This document shows positions 12,984 to 21,410 of a stretch of DNA of 26,566 bases, in pieces; within the stretch, counting starts at the first letter, position 1, and each line of letters begins with the position of its first letter. A program made the position numbers and the translations under genes. Origin of the DNA: a virus. The notes beneath the pieces are model-generated. The model was not told where the DNA came from. It saw only the letters and a program-made list of their open reading frames with translations, and did no database searches. The stretch covers positions 1 through 26,566 of IMG/VR virus record IMGVR_UViG_3300025132_000239. One strand, written 5' to 3'.

Positions 12984-13337
12984 ATGAGCATAGCGACAAA
13001 CGTAATATTTGATAAGTCTGATGACAAAGAAAGACATTTAATTAGCAGGGACAAGTATAATTGGATTTATTTGGTAGGGCCAAAGCATAATACCATTGAA
13101 CAGATTGTAGCTTTAAAAGATAATAAGAACTATTATACCTCTATGAAGTCTTTAGTATTAGAGTTATTTGAAAAGAAGTTAAATAAAGCTACGCACGTAT
13201 TAGGAACGCAAGAGATTATAAAAGCAGTTGGTATGGTATATCAGGACGTACTTGAGATAGCTATAGGCGTACAAACAGCAACAGAGCATTTGTTAACTAG
13301 AGGTGATCGTTGCGAAGAATGTAACAAGGAGTTGTAA
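12984..13337 (+). CDS. Hypothetical protein, 117 aa, under the palindromic operators
   Basis: The start is ATG 12984 (MSIATNVIFDKSDDKERHL), four bases after GGAGG; a longer frame from 12942 would run through the operator and ribosome site. The protein has ALKDNKNYYTSMKSLVLELF, a pattern met in small phage proteins, then helices, and ends GDRCEECNKEL with a C-x2-C pair that might bind metal. No helix-turn-helix is evident, so it may not be the repressor of its own operators. Its stop overlaps the next gene's start. Confidence 0.7.
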   Translation: MSIATNVIFDKSDDKERHLISRDKYNWIYLVGPKHNTIEQIVALKDNKNYYTSMKSLVLELFEKKLNKATHVLGTQEIIKAVGMVYQDVLEIAIGVQTATEHLLTRGDRCEECNKEL

Positions 13338-13558
13338 TGGCAATTAGTAAAAAGAATAAACCTAGTTTAAAAGAAATAGTGAGACTTGTTGGAACATTAG
13401 CTGTTCAAATAGAACAGTTGAAAATGCAAGTTTGGAACGGAGATAGGGCCCTGGACTTATATCTGGAGATGAAAAAAGAAAAAGAAGAGTTCAAAAAATT
13501 TTTAGAAAAAAAATATCCATTAGATGATACAGATAGTAAAAAGACTGAAGATAAATAA
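13337..13558 (+). CDS. Small coiled-coil protein, 73 aa
   Basis: AAGGAG lies five bases before the ATG. The protein is helical throughout: KPSLKEIVRLVGTLAVQIEQ forms a likely coiled coil, followed by LYLEMKKEKEEFKKFLEKKY and an acidic-basic tail. It ends inside the terminase small-subunit frame. It could be a small oligomeric partner of that gene, but function is unknown. Confidence 0.65.
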   Translation: MAISKKNKPSLKEIVRLVGTLAVQIEQLKMQVWNGDRALDLYLEMKKEKEEFKKFLEKKYPLDDTDSKKTEDK

Positions 13559-14297
13559 TTTTAAACCAAGTACATACAAAGTATATACAAGTGAAGACAA
13601 AGCAATACCAGAGTATGTACATTGGCAAGAATGCGATGCAGGAGACTATGGCATTAGTGATGACGGTTATATAAGTAAGTGTATTTATAGAAATAAATAT
13701 AAAAGAGGAACGCTGCTTACATTTCCCTATGGTAGACAATGGTTAGGTAGAAATAGAAAGCTAGAGTTTGAACCGCACTGGAACTCTGGTAATTTGAATA
13801 ATGTTTCTACAAAGTCTTATAGTGAAATAGAATCAAAGTCTAAAAGAGCAGAGCTAGCAGTAGATGCATATGTAGCTTATAGGGTAGCGGGGGAAAAACC
13901 TGATATGGATAAGATAGGGTTGTTGTATAGACCAGATCAAAAAGAACCGCATATAGCAGCAAGAAGATTGTTGAAGCTGAAGGAGACAAAGCAAATGATA
14001 AAAGATAAATTAAAAGAAGTTCTAACTGATAAGGGCGTGGACGAAGGATATATTATTGATGTAATGAAAGATGCAGTAGTGGTTGCAAAAATGAAAGAAG
14101 ACAGCGGAAGTATGATCCGTGCAGCAAAAGAGATGTCTATATTTTTAGATATGGCTCCTCAAAAAACACAACAAACAGAAACATTGGAAATGGATATAAG
14201 CCATCAAATATCTAATCAGTTTGAAAAACAGACTAAAAAGTTGAAAGCAACACAAACAAAAGAGCTTGGAGATGGACAAGAAGAAAATAATACTTGA
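13524..14297 (+). CDS. terS: Putative terminase small subunit, 257 aa
   Basis: Position directly before the large subunit supports this call. The N-terminal part has WQECDAGDYGISDDGYISKCIYR, a GD(W/Y)..(S/T)DDGYV-type segment seen at the start of marine phage small subunits. The middle (YVAYRVAGEKPDMDKIGLLY) could be a DNA-binding helix-turn-helix, and the C-terminal half is helical and Gln/Lys-rich. It would recognise phage DNA and regulate the packaging motor. The start at 13524 follows an in-frame stop and lacks a ribosome site, so a non-ATG start slightly downstream is possible. Confidence 0.65.
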   Translation: MIQIVKRLKINNFKPSTYKVYTSEDKAIPEYVHWQECDAGDYGISDDGYISKCIYRNKYKRGTLLTFPYGRQWLGRNRKLEFEPHWNSGNLNNVSTKSYSEIESKSKRAELAVDAYVAYRVAGEKPDMDKIGLLYRPDQKEPHIAARRLLKLKETKQMIKDKLKEVLTDKGVDEGYIIDVMKDAVVVAKMKEDSGSMIRAAKEMSIFLDMAPQKTQQTETLEMDISHQISNQFEKQTKKLKATQTKELGDGQEENNT

Positions 14298-14397
14298 AGG
14301 CGAACACGATAATTTATTATTATTTTTGGCTACAATGATTGAAGTAGGTAAAGATATGAATGTTGAAGTAACCATTATTGTACATGAAAAAAAATAA
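14272..14397 (+). CDS. Small hypothetical protein, 41 aa, between the terminase genes
   Basis: The frame starts MDKKKIILEGEHDNLLLFLA and ends DMNVEVTIIVHEKK. It overlaps the end of the small-subunit gene by 26 bp and the start of the large-subunit gene by 14 bp, a continuous-overlap pattern as elsewhere in this genome. GCTTGGAG precedes the ATG. The MNVEV string recurs in the 51-aa frame after the large subunit. Function is unknown. Confidence 0.5.
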   Translation: MDKKKIILEGEHDNLLLFLATMIEVGKDMNVEVTIIVHEKK

Positions 14398-15877
14398 AAA
14401 AGATATATTACAAGCAATGCAAAGAGATATGTTATTGTTTGGTAGAATGGTAATGCCTAATATGTTTAGTAGTGAATCTCCTCCCTTCCATTACGACCTT
14501 ACAGAATATTTATTAAATGATAAAGAAAAACAAATTAATATCATAGCACCTCGTGGTCATGCAAAAAGCTCGGTTGCTGCTGGTATATTTCCATTGTTTC
14601 ATTTAATGTTTAATAAAGGAATTAAGGTTATTGTGCTTGTGTCACGTACGCAATCACACGCTACTAAACTATTAGGAACTATTAAAGACGTCCTAGATTA
14701 TTCACAAGAGTTTAGATACTTTTTTGGATATTGGGGAATGCAGTCTGCACGAAAATGGACAAACACAGAAGTAGAGTTGAAAGATGGTAGTTTAATTATT
14801 TGTAAAGGAACAGGTCAACAGATACGTGGTATCAAACACGGAAATCAACGACCTACTCTTTTAATACTAGATGATCCCGAAGATGAAAATAATACAAAAA
14901 CAGCAGAAGCTATGGAATACAATTTACGTTGGTTGTTGCAATCTGGTGTTCCGTCCTTGGACCCGTTATCTGGAAGAATTTGTGTTATTGGTACTCCGCA
15001 GCACGAACGGTGTATGGTAGAAACATTAAAAGATATGAAAGGTTGGAAGACGTTAGAGTTCCGTCCAGATCTTGAAAATAAAAAAGCTTTATGGGATGAA
15101 GTGTGGCCAATAGATAAGTTAATTCAGAAGAAAGAAGAACTAGATAGTATTAACAGACTTTCGGTATTCTATAGAGAATATTTGTGTCAAATTGTTGGGG
15201 ATGAAGATAACTTATTTAAAAAAGAAGATATTCAATACTATGAAGGATACCTTGAGCAAGATGAAGCAGGATTGTCTACTCTCATCCTGACGAACCTAAA
15301 TGGTGAGGAAGTAGAAGAGAGGAGACCTGTAAACATCTTTACAGGCGTCGATCCTGCATCTAGTACGAAAAAAACTGCAGACTATTCTGTTGTATTTAAT
15401 TTAGCAATTGACGATAAAAACAATAGGTTTGTTTTACCGTATTTTAGAAAACGATCTACTCCTTTACGTTTAGCAGATGCTATTATTAGAAATTTTAAAA
15501 TGTACAATAGTACTAAAACACGTATTGAGTCTGTTGGTTATCAGGAAATGTTACGTCAATACATTAAAGAAGAATCTGAAAAGCTTGGATTGTTTATTCC
15601 TGGATTAGAGATTAAAGAAAATCCACGAACAAGAAAATCTTACCGATTAGAAAGTTTGCAACCTTTGTTTGCTAACAAAAGAGTTTTTATACAAAGCAAT
15701 ATGCAAGCATTGGAAAATGAATTGTTATTATACCCTAGAGGTAAGAATGACGACCTACTAGATGGTTTTTATTATGCAAATAAAAATTCATATAGACCAG
15801 GGCATACATACACGCCTTTTTCTAAGAAAAGGGAAGACTATTATTATACTCCACAAAAAAGTTGGAAGATAAACTAA
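14384..15877 (+). CDS. terL: Terminase large subunit (packaging ATPase-nuclease), 497 aa
   Basis: The start is ATG 14384 (MKKNKKDILQAM); a TTG two codons earlier is not favoured. The ATPase domain has a Walker A-type IIAPRGHAKSS (about 53-63), a Walker B LLILDDPED (about 159-167) and a coupling-type GTPQHE. The RNase H-like nuclease has FTGVDPASS (Asp about 323), RIESVGYQE (Glu about 382) and GKNDDLLDG (Asp about 456-457). It drives DNA into the prohead and cuts concatemers. The length is normal. The order small subunit, large subunit, portal, scaffold, capsid is standard. Confidence 0.93.
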   Translation: MKKNKKDILQAMQRDMLLFGRMVMPNMFSSESPPFHYDLTEYLLNDKEKQINIIAPRGHAKSSVAAGIFPLFHLMFNKGIKVIVLVSRTQSHATKLLGTIKDVLDYSQEFRYFFGYWGMQSARKWTNTEVELKDGSLIICKGTGQQIRGIKHGNQRPTLLILDDPEDENNTKTAEAMEYNLRWLLQSGVPSLDPLSGRICVIGTPQHERCMVETLKDMKGWKTLEFRPDLENKKALWDEVWPIDKLIQKKEELDSINRLSVFYREYLCQIVGDEDNLFKKEDIQYYEGYLEQDEAGLSTLILTNLNGEEVEERRPVNIFTGVDPASSTKKTADYSVVFNLAIDDKNNRFVLPYFRKRSTPLRLADAIIRNFKMYNSTKTRIESVGYQEMLRQYIKEESEKLGLFIPGLEIKENPRTRKSYRLESLQPLFANKRVFIQSNMQALENELLLYPRGKNDDLLDGFYYANKNSYRPGHTYTPFSKKREDYYYTPQKSWKIN

Positions 15878-15884
15878 ATATGTC

Positions 15885-15912
15885 TTGACTTTTGTCTGTT
15901 TATTCTTATAAG
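15885..15912 (+). promoter_or_regulatory. Sigma70-type promoter upstream of the portal gene
   Basis: TTGACT (15885-15890) is followed after 16 bases by TATAAG (15907-15912), starting just after the terL stop. The -35 hexamer is the same TTGACT found in both arms of the 12501-12568 repeat. The overlapping string attcttataagttatatta resembles the sequence before the first rightward gene. It would give separate expression of portal and head genes. Confidence 0.55.
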
Positions 15913-15922
15913 TTATATTAAG

Positions 15923-16078
15923 GTGCAGATAGACTTAGTAAAATATTATATCACAAATAATCAACTAGTCGAACTGTTGGACAAACATATGAACGTAGAA
16001 GTACCAAAAGGGTATAAGGTAGTAAATGCCAGACAGCATAAAAAAGACGAAAAAGTCACAAAGAAGTCAAAGCTATAA
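15923..16078 (+). CDS. Possible small protein, 51 aa, with GTG start before the portal gene
   Basis: The frame begins at GTG directly after the AT-rich string and reads (M)QIDLVKYYITNNQLVELL, then DKHMNVEVPKGYKVVNARQH and a very basic end. It fills the only gap in the terminase-portal region and overlaps the portal start by 53 bp. Composition is protein-like. There is no clear ribosome site, and GTG is a weaker start, so it may not be real. Confidence 0.35.
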   Translation: MQIDLVKYYITNNQLVELLDKHMNVEVPKGYKVVNARQHKKDEKVTKKSKL

Positions 16079-18359
16079 AGATCTTGTTGATGTATTTGGA
16101 TATATTCCTGGTAGATTAAAACCAGAATCTGGAGAAATACCAGACGACGTACAAGAGTCTATTGAGCTTTTAACAGAGTATAATAATCTTCGTGAAATAT
16201 GGGCTGTTAAATTTCAAGAGTCAATAGAGTTCAGAGCTGGTGCTCAATGGAGTCAAGAAGAAAGAGATGTACTTGAATCACGTGGCCAAGCACCTATTGT
16301 TGTAAATCGTATACACCCTATTGTAGAAACAGCTAAATCTCTTTTAACATACAACTCTCCTGAGTTTCGTTCGTCTGCACGTGAAGACTCTGATAGAGAT
16401 ACTGCTAAAGTTTTTTCTGATTTATTCGCTTGGATGTGGGATCAATCTTCTGGTAACGAAGAGCTGAAAAAAATTGTAGACGACTATTATGTAGGCGGTA
16501 TGGGATGTATGCACGTTTATCAAGACCCTATGGCTGATTTAGGTAAAGGGGAAGTATTTTTAAAATCTATAAACCCGTTAGATGTTTACATAGATCCGAA
16601 CTCTAAAGACGTATATGCTAGGGACGCTGCACACATATTGGTAGTAAAGTATATTACAGATGAACAAGCAATGCAACTATATCCTGACTTTATGGATATA
16701 ATAATGGATGCAGATAGTGCTATAGATAACGACGAAGAAGTTCCTGCTACTGATTTAGCTGCTACTGAAGGGCAAATATTCAATACAGACGAAGACACAA
16801 ACTATCACACTAAAAGAAAATTTATAGAACGTTATACCAAAGAAATGCATACATATTACAACGTGTATGAACCTTTTTCTCAAAAAGAATATTTGTTTGA
16901 CGCATCAGAATATCAAGAATACAAAGATACATACTACTTACGTATTACTAAAGCTACGGGAGAAGAAGTATTTATTTCTGATGAAAATGCAAAAGAAGAA
17001 TTAATGCAAGTAGTAGAAGAGTATGGTGCTATCTTTCACTTTGAATTACCTGATCCTGAAATAGACGAAGAAGGAAATATGATTCCTCAAAGTCCTATTA
17101 AGGTTTCTGGAATAGAAGGAGAAGACGCAATACCTGGTAGTACTACCGTTATTACTCCATTAACAGCCGAAGAAATGGCTGGAATGGAAAATATTATGGT
17201 AAATAAAATTGAAAAATGTTGCGTTAAACTAACAGCAACCGTTGGTAATAATTTGCTTTACACTAGAATATTGCCAATAGAAGAGTATCCTATTGTACCA
17301 TTAATGAACATACATCATAGAAATCCATATCCTGAATCAGACGTTAGACTATATAGACCGTTACAGGAATACATAAATAAGATTCGTTCATTGATTATTG
17401 CACACGCAAGTACAAGTACAAATGTAAAATTATTGATTCCTCGTGGCTCAGCAGATCTTCGTCAAATTGAAGAAGAGTGGAGTAGAGCAGGTACCAGTGT
17501 TATTGAGTTCGATGCTGAGCTAGGTGCACCTATCGTTGCTGGTCCTGTACCTTTACCAAATGAATTGTATAAAAACGAAGGAGATGCTAAATACGACTTA
17601 GAGTACGGATTTGGTATTTTTGAATTAATGCAAGGTAGTGGTATGAATTCTCCCTCAACTTATAGAGGAACACTTGTCGTTGACGAATTTGGTCAACGAA
17701 GAATTAAGTCTCGTAGAGATGATATAGAAAACTTTTTAAATCAATGTGCTAAAGTTGCAGTTCCACTTATGCAGCAAATATATACTGAAGAGAAAGTTAT
17801 TAGACTAGTACAACCAAATGGTTTAGAAAAAGAACAAAGATTTAACTTTTTTAAAGAAATGGACAACGGTGATGTTCAGCGTTTCCACGATGTAACATTA
17901 GGTAGATACGATGTTAAAGTTGTATCTGGATCTACATTACCTACAAATAGAATGGCAATGTTAAATACTTATATGCAAATGTATCAAGCTGGATTAATTG
18001 ACCAAGTTGAAGTACTGAAAAAATCAGAACTAGTAGATATTGACGGTGTATTACAAAGAAGCGGTCAAGCAGTACAAATGCAACAACAAATGAATATGTT
18101 ACAAGAAGAATTGAAGAAAGTCAAAGGTGACTTACAAACTGCTACACGTGAAGAGCTTCATGCTAAAAAACGTTTAGAGGTAGAAAAGTTTAGTTCCGAT
18201 TTAGATAAAATATCTAATAGGGCTGAATCTGCTACACAGCTTTATAAAGCTAGGATAGCAGACGTTGAAAACAATCTAATGAACTCCGTTAGCTCAGTAG
18301 AGAAAGATTTAGCTGAAGAGCTAGATGAAGAACCTGCATTAGGAGAGATGGAGAGTTAG
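16026..18359 (+). CDS. Portal protein, P22-like, 777 aa
   Basis: The early segment FRAGAQWSQEERDVLESRGQ followed by APIVVNRIHPIVETAKSLL is typical of P22-type portals (W(T/S)..ER..LE.RG.P....NRI.P.V), and DYYVGGMGCMHVYQDP continues the pattern. The central part carries an acidic insertion, and the C-terminal ~100 residues form a Gln/Lys/Glu-rich coiled coil (about 675-770), like the long barrel helices of P22 portal. A dodecamer at one vertex passes DNA and nucleates head assembly. AAGG precedes the ATG. The length is close to P22's 725. Confidence 0.85.
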   Translation: MPDSIKKTKKSQRSQSYKDLVDVFGYIPGRLKPESGEIPDDVQESIELLTEYNNLREIWAVKFQESIEFRAGAQWSQEERDVLESRGQAPIVVNRIHPIVETAKSLLTYNSPEFRSSAREDSDRDTAKVFSDLFAWMWDQSSGNEELKKIVDDYYVGGMGCMHVYQDPMADLGKGEVFLKSINPLDVYIDPNSKDVYARDAAHILVVKYITDEQAMQLYPDFMDIIMDADSAIDNDEEVPATDLAATEGQIFNTDEDTNYHTKRKFIERYTKEMHTYYNVYEPFSQKEYLFDASEYQEYKDTYYLRITKATGEEVFISDENAKEELMQVVEEYGAIFHFELPDPEIDEEGNMIPQSPIKVSGIEGEDAIPGSTTVITPLTAEEMAGMENIMVNKIEKCCVKLTATVGNNLLYTRILPIEEYPIVPLMNIHHRNPYPESDVRLYRPLQEYINKIRSLIIAHASTSTNVKLLIPRGSADLRQIEEEWSRAGTSVIEFDAELGAPIVAGPVPLPNELYKNEGDAKYDLEYGFGIFELMQGSGMNSPSTYRGTLVVDEFGQRRIKSRRDDIENFLNQCAKVAVPLMQQIYTEEKVIRLVQPNGLEKEQRFNFFKEMDNGDVQRFHDVTLGRYDVKVVSGSTLPTNRMAMLNTYMQMYQAGLIDQVEVLKKSELVDIDGVLQRSGQAVQMQQQMNMLQEELKKVKGDLQTATREELHAKKRLEVEKFSSDLDKISNRAESATQLYKARIADVENNLMNSVSSVEKDLAEELDEEPALGEMES

Positions 18360-18367
18360 GAGGATAA

Positions 18368-19258
18368 ATGAGTGAAAATAAAGAGATACTAAACACAGAA
18401 CAACAGGTTGATCCTATGAGTACTGCTAATGGAACAACAAGTGACGATGACATTTTTAAACAAGTATTTGGAACTAATACCGACAACTTTGTAGCTAGGG
18501 TTGGAGAAGATATTCAAAATACTTATGAAGGTGAAACATCCGAAGTATCTGATGTTAGTAATCCAAAGGAAAGTTCTGACCAATTTCAGTATTGGCAGAG
18601 TCAAGCAGATAAAAAAGCTGCTGAAGTTGAAACGTTGAAAAGGGAACTAGAATCTTTAAAGTCGAAAGAGATGTCTACTCCTGCACCAACACAACAAGCA
18701 GTTCAGTCTCAGGAAATAGTTAAACCTGTTAAACCTGTTAGGCCGTCTGATTTTGATAATTCCGAGGCGTTAACTGATCCTAATAGTAAATCTGCAAAAT
18801 ATCTTGCAGATAAGGAGCAATACTTAGACGACATGACTGAGTATTTAATGCAGCAGGAGGAAACACGTAATCAGCTAACACAAAAGCAATTAGAGGAGCA
18901 ACGTAAGATGCAATCTCAACAGCAATTGCTTAGTGATTTACAAGCTAATTACGGATATACTCCTAATGAAGCTACTGATTTTGTTAAAACAATGTCATCA
19001 CCAGAGTCGTTGTCCTTAGACAACTTAGTGAAGCTACACAAATCATTGACATCAAGAGAAAATGAAACCATCTCAATAAGTCAACCAAATGTGATAGATC
19101 CTAGAACAAGTGAAATGGCACAGAGACAACAGAAGTTAGCAATTCCTAGACCTATTAGTACGCAGCCAAGCGTCAGTAAGCAGTCATCTAAAAAAGTAGA
19201 AGATCAAATGATGGATTCTATGATAAAGTCTTATAAGGACAAGAATCCATTTAGTTAA
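18368..19258 (+). CDS. Scaffolding protein, 296 aa
   Basis: The gene lies between portal and major capsid, with AGGAGG before its ATG. The protein is polar and mostly helical: an acidic N-terminus, a coiled-coil (YWQSQADKKAAEVETLKREL), a Pro/Gln/Thr linker, a long Gln/Glu helix (LADKEQYLDDMTEYLMQQEE) and a basic helical C-terminus (DQMMDSMIKSYKDKNPFS). This architecture and position fit an internal scaffold that binds the coat through a basic C-terminal helix. Sequence alone gives no family signature. Confidence 0.75.
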   Translation: MSENKEILNTEQQVDPMSTANGTTSDDDIFKQVFGTNTDNFVARVGEDIQNTYEGETSEVSDVSNPKESSDQFQYWQSQADKKAAEVETLKRELESLKSKEMSTPAPTQQAVQSQEIVKPVKPVRPSDFDNSEALTDPNSKSAKYLADKEQYLDDMTEYLMQQEETRNQLTQKQLEEQRKMQSQQQLLSDLQANYGYTPNEATDFVKTMSSPESLSLDNLVKLHKSLTSRENETISISQPNVIDPRTSEMAQRQQKLAIPRPISTQPSVSKQSSKKVEDQMMDSMIKSYKDKNPFS

Positions 19259-19274
19259 TTAAGGAGAAAATAAG

Positions 19275-20711
19275 ATGTCAGTTTATAGTATAAACCCTGG
19301 GGATGCACAAGGTTCTCTAGCTTCAACAAGTATAAATGATTCAAGAAGAATCTTTAACTTTGGAGAAAGAGTAGCTGAGCTTGCACCTCAACAATCACCT
19401 TTTCTTACTTACTTATCAAAAGTTTCAAATAAGCCTACAGACGATCCTGTATTTAAGTTTTTGGAACAAAGACATCAATATCAAAGAAGAAGCTTTCAAA
19501 TTCAAGCAGCTAAATCAACCACAGCTTATAGTAGTGGTTTTGGAGTAGCAGCTGGTTTAGAGCTTGACGCTGATGTACTTTATGATAAGTATGGAAGAGA
19601 AATTACAACAGCAACAGCACCTGAGTTTTTGCTTGCAGATCAAATCGTAGCTATCGAATGTGAATACGATGCTAACGGTACTGATGCTGGAGCGGGTTCA
19701 GAAACTCCAGCTATTGCATATTACAAGTTAACTGCTGTTCCAGCAAAAGTAGATACAAATACTGCTGCTAGATTAGTAATGGACTTTATTAGAGTTAATT
19801 ACAAACCAACAGGTTCTAATGGAGCTACAGCAACAAACGCAGGACAAATTACACCAGCTTCTGCTTCTAAATTACATTTTAGAGCAGATGCAGATGGACA
19901 AGTAGTTGGTTCAGCTTTTGCTGAAGGTTCGCAAGATCCAGAAGGTTGGAGAGACGAGTTCTATAACAGAGAAGGATACACACAAATCTTTAAGACTAGT
20001 GTGCCTCTATTCTCTGGTACAGCACTTGCTACTCGTTATCGTGGATTATCAAACGAATACATGAGAGTATATCAAGAAAAACTTATGGAACATAAGATGG
20101 ATCTTGAACACGCTATGTTATTTGGTATTGGTAGCGACGATTCAACAGCTTCAGGTCCTATTCGTAGAACTTGGGGTATTGTACCTTTCGTAGAACAGTA
20201 TGGTAAAGTAAAAACACTTGACTATGCTAATGCAAGTTATGATACTTTTATAGATACAATGGAAGATGTATTCTCACCAGAGTCTGGAAACAGCGGAGAG
20301 AAACTTGTTCTAGCATCTAGAAAAGTTATATCATACTTCAACAAACTTGGCGGTACTTCGTTCTTAGGTAACACTATGGCGTTAAACAATCAAGTTGGTA
20401 GTGGTCTTGACATTCAAAATGTTGAGGGTTCATTTGGACACAACGTAACAAGAATTAGTACCATTTATGGTAACTTAAATCTTGTAATGGAACCACTATT
20501 TAGAGGGCCGTATGAAAATACAGCTATTATGGTTGATCTAAATAACGTAGCATACAGACCATTAGTAGGTAATGGCGTATCAAGAGATACACAAATTATT
20601 ACTAATGTACAAGATCAAAACGTTGATGGAAGAAAAGACATGATTCTTACAGAAGCAGGTCTAGAAATTTCATTACCTGAGACACACACTGTATTGCAGT
20701 TCTTTAGTTAA
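19275..20711 (+). CDS. Major capsid protein, HK97-fold type, 478 aa
   Basis: The N-terminus NFGERVAELAPQQSPFLTYL followed by SKVSNKPTDDPVFKFLEQRH resembles the SU10/DUF5309-like group of capsid proteins, which begin with a segment of the form ..P..TPFL..L.K.....T..EW. The C-terminal part has VEGSFGHNVTRISTIYGNLN and LEISLPETHTVLQFFS. A large Ala/Thr/Gly-rich insertion (about 110-200) may form an external domain. It follows the scaffold with AAGGAG before the ATG and is followed by a terminator hairpin, fitting a highly expressed gene. The SU10-like subgrouping is from memory and less certain than the capsid call. Confidence 0.85.
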   Translation: MSVYSINPGDAQGSLASTSINDSRRIFNFGERVAELAPQQSPFLTYLSKVSNKPTDDPVFKFLEQRHQYQRRSFQIQAAKSTTAYSSGFGVAAGLELDADVLYDKYGREITTATAPEFLLADQIVAIECEYDANGTDAGAGSETPAIAYYKLTAVPAKVDTNTAARLVMDFIRVNYKPTGSNGATATNAGQITPASASKLHFRADADGQVVGSAFAEGSQDPEGWRDEFYNREGYTQIFKTSVPLFSGTALATRYRGLSNEYMRVYQEKLMEHKMDLEHAMLFGIGSDDSTASGPIRRTWGIVPFVEQYGKVKTLDYANASYDTFIDTMEDVFSPESGNSGEKLVLASRKVISYFNKLGGTSFLGNTMALNNQVGSGLDIQNVEGSFGHNVTRISTIYGNLNLVMEPLFRGPYENTAIMVDLNNVAYRPLVGNGVSRDTQIITNVQDQNVDGRKDMILTEAGLEISLPETHTVLQFFS

Positions 20712-20721
20712 GTTGAATAAT

Positions 20722-20748
20722 AAGGGGGGATGCAATATTCCCCCCTTT
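20722..20748 (+). terminator. Intrinsic terminator or attenuator after the capsid gene
   Basis: AAGGGGGGA (20722-20730) pairs with TCCCCCCTT (20739-20747) across an 8-nt loop, then TTTAT. The stem is strong, the U-run short, so partial read-through into the small genes downstream is likely. It would make capsid mRNA more abundant than the following genes. Confidence 0.65.
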
Positions 20749-20764
20749 ATAAAAGGAGAGAGAT

Positions 20765-20941
20765 ATGAAATATAAATCAAAATCAGATGCAATTAAACCT
20801 ACTGTTATTAGTTCTGTAGCTAAATATAGTGCTGCGGGTAGAGGTATGGGTAAATTGCTTATGGGCGGTGCAGCTGCATTAGGCGTAGGTGCTGGTGTTG
20901 CTCTTTTATCTAAGAAAAAGAAAAAGAAAGAGAGTAAATAA
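20765..20941 (+). CDS. Small Gly/Ala-rich protein with one membrane-type segment and a poly-lysine tail, 58 aa
   Basis: GGAGAG precedes the ATG. After a basic N-terminus (MKYKSKSDAIKPT) comes the glycine-rich hydrophobic stretch MGKLLMGGAAALGVGAGVAL, then LSKKKKKKESK. The stop overlaps the next start (TAATG). It could be a minor head protein or a small membrane protein that enters the envelope; a holin is conceivable but the position among head genes makes it less likely. No family was recognised. Confidence 0.65.
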   Translation: MKYKSKSDAIKPTVISSVAKYSAAGRGMGKLLMGGAAALGVGAGVALLSKKKKKKESK

Positions 20942-21195
20942 TGGGAGTAGCAATTAGAGCTTTAGGTAAAGCAGCTAAAAAAAGATTAAAGAGATATAGA
21001 CAAGCAGAAGATGCTTTTACGTTCCATGTAGGAAAAAGCAATCCTGATGATTTTGTGAATCCCCCTAAAATGGATTTAGGTATAGCTTCACAGTTTTTAG
21101 ATAGCGGAGGAAAACAATTTACAAATATTGCTAATAAAGCAAAGAGTAGAAAAAGACGTAAAAAAGGTAGAGGTTCTTTACCTCTAAAAAAATAA
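20941..21195 (+). CDS. Small, very basic protein, 84 aa
   Basis: Both ends are basic: MGVAIRALGKAAKKRLKRYR at the start and KAKSRKRRKKGRGSLPLKK at the end, with a neutral middle (DDFVNPPKMDLGIASQFLDS). It overlaps both neighbours by one base (TAATG junctions). Such charge suggests DNA or RNA binding inside the head, or contact with the capsid interior. No family was recognised. Confidence 0.65.
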   Translation: MGVAIRALGKAAKKRLKRYRQAEDAFTFHVGKSNPDDFVNPPKMDLGIASQFLDSGGKQFTNIANKAKSRKRRKKGRGSLPLKK

Positions 21196-21410
21196 TGAGT
21201 ATGGTTACTAGAGCAGCTAAACAAGTACTAGCTTTACGTAAAAGAAAGCGTAAAAATAGTTTGTTTAATCCTACTTTAAAACAGTTAAGAGATACTTCTA
21301 AAAATTTAGATTTAGCTAAAGATCTTGGCATGCAAAAGAAAATGTACAGAGAAACTGGATTAGAGAGTGCGGCTGACGTATTAAGAAAAAAAGGTAAAAT
21401 GAAACTATGA
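21195..21410 (+). CDS. Small, very basic protein, 71 aa
   Basis: The sequence MSMVTRAAKQVLALRKRKRK continues with LKQLRDTSKNLDLAKDLGMQ and ends DVLRKKGKMKL. It is strongly basic and helical. It shares a one-base overlap with the gene before and an ATGA overlap with the gene after, so the three small genes and the neck gene are coupled. Function is unknown. Confidence 0.65.
   Translation: MSMVTRAAKQVLALRKRKRKNSLFNPTLKQLRDTSKNLDLAKDLGMQKKMYRETGLESAADVLRKKGKMKL

Noticed and set aside
12651-13037. 128-aa Tyr/Ser-rich frame on the leftward strand
   Set aside because: It runs antisense across two supported genes, the operator cluster and a promoter, and its repeats (NVYVYSN, YVYIYTF) just translate the palindromes.
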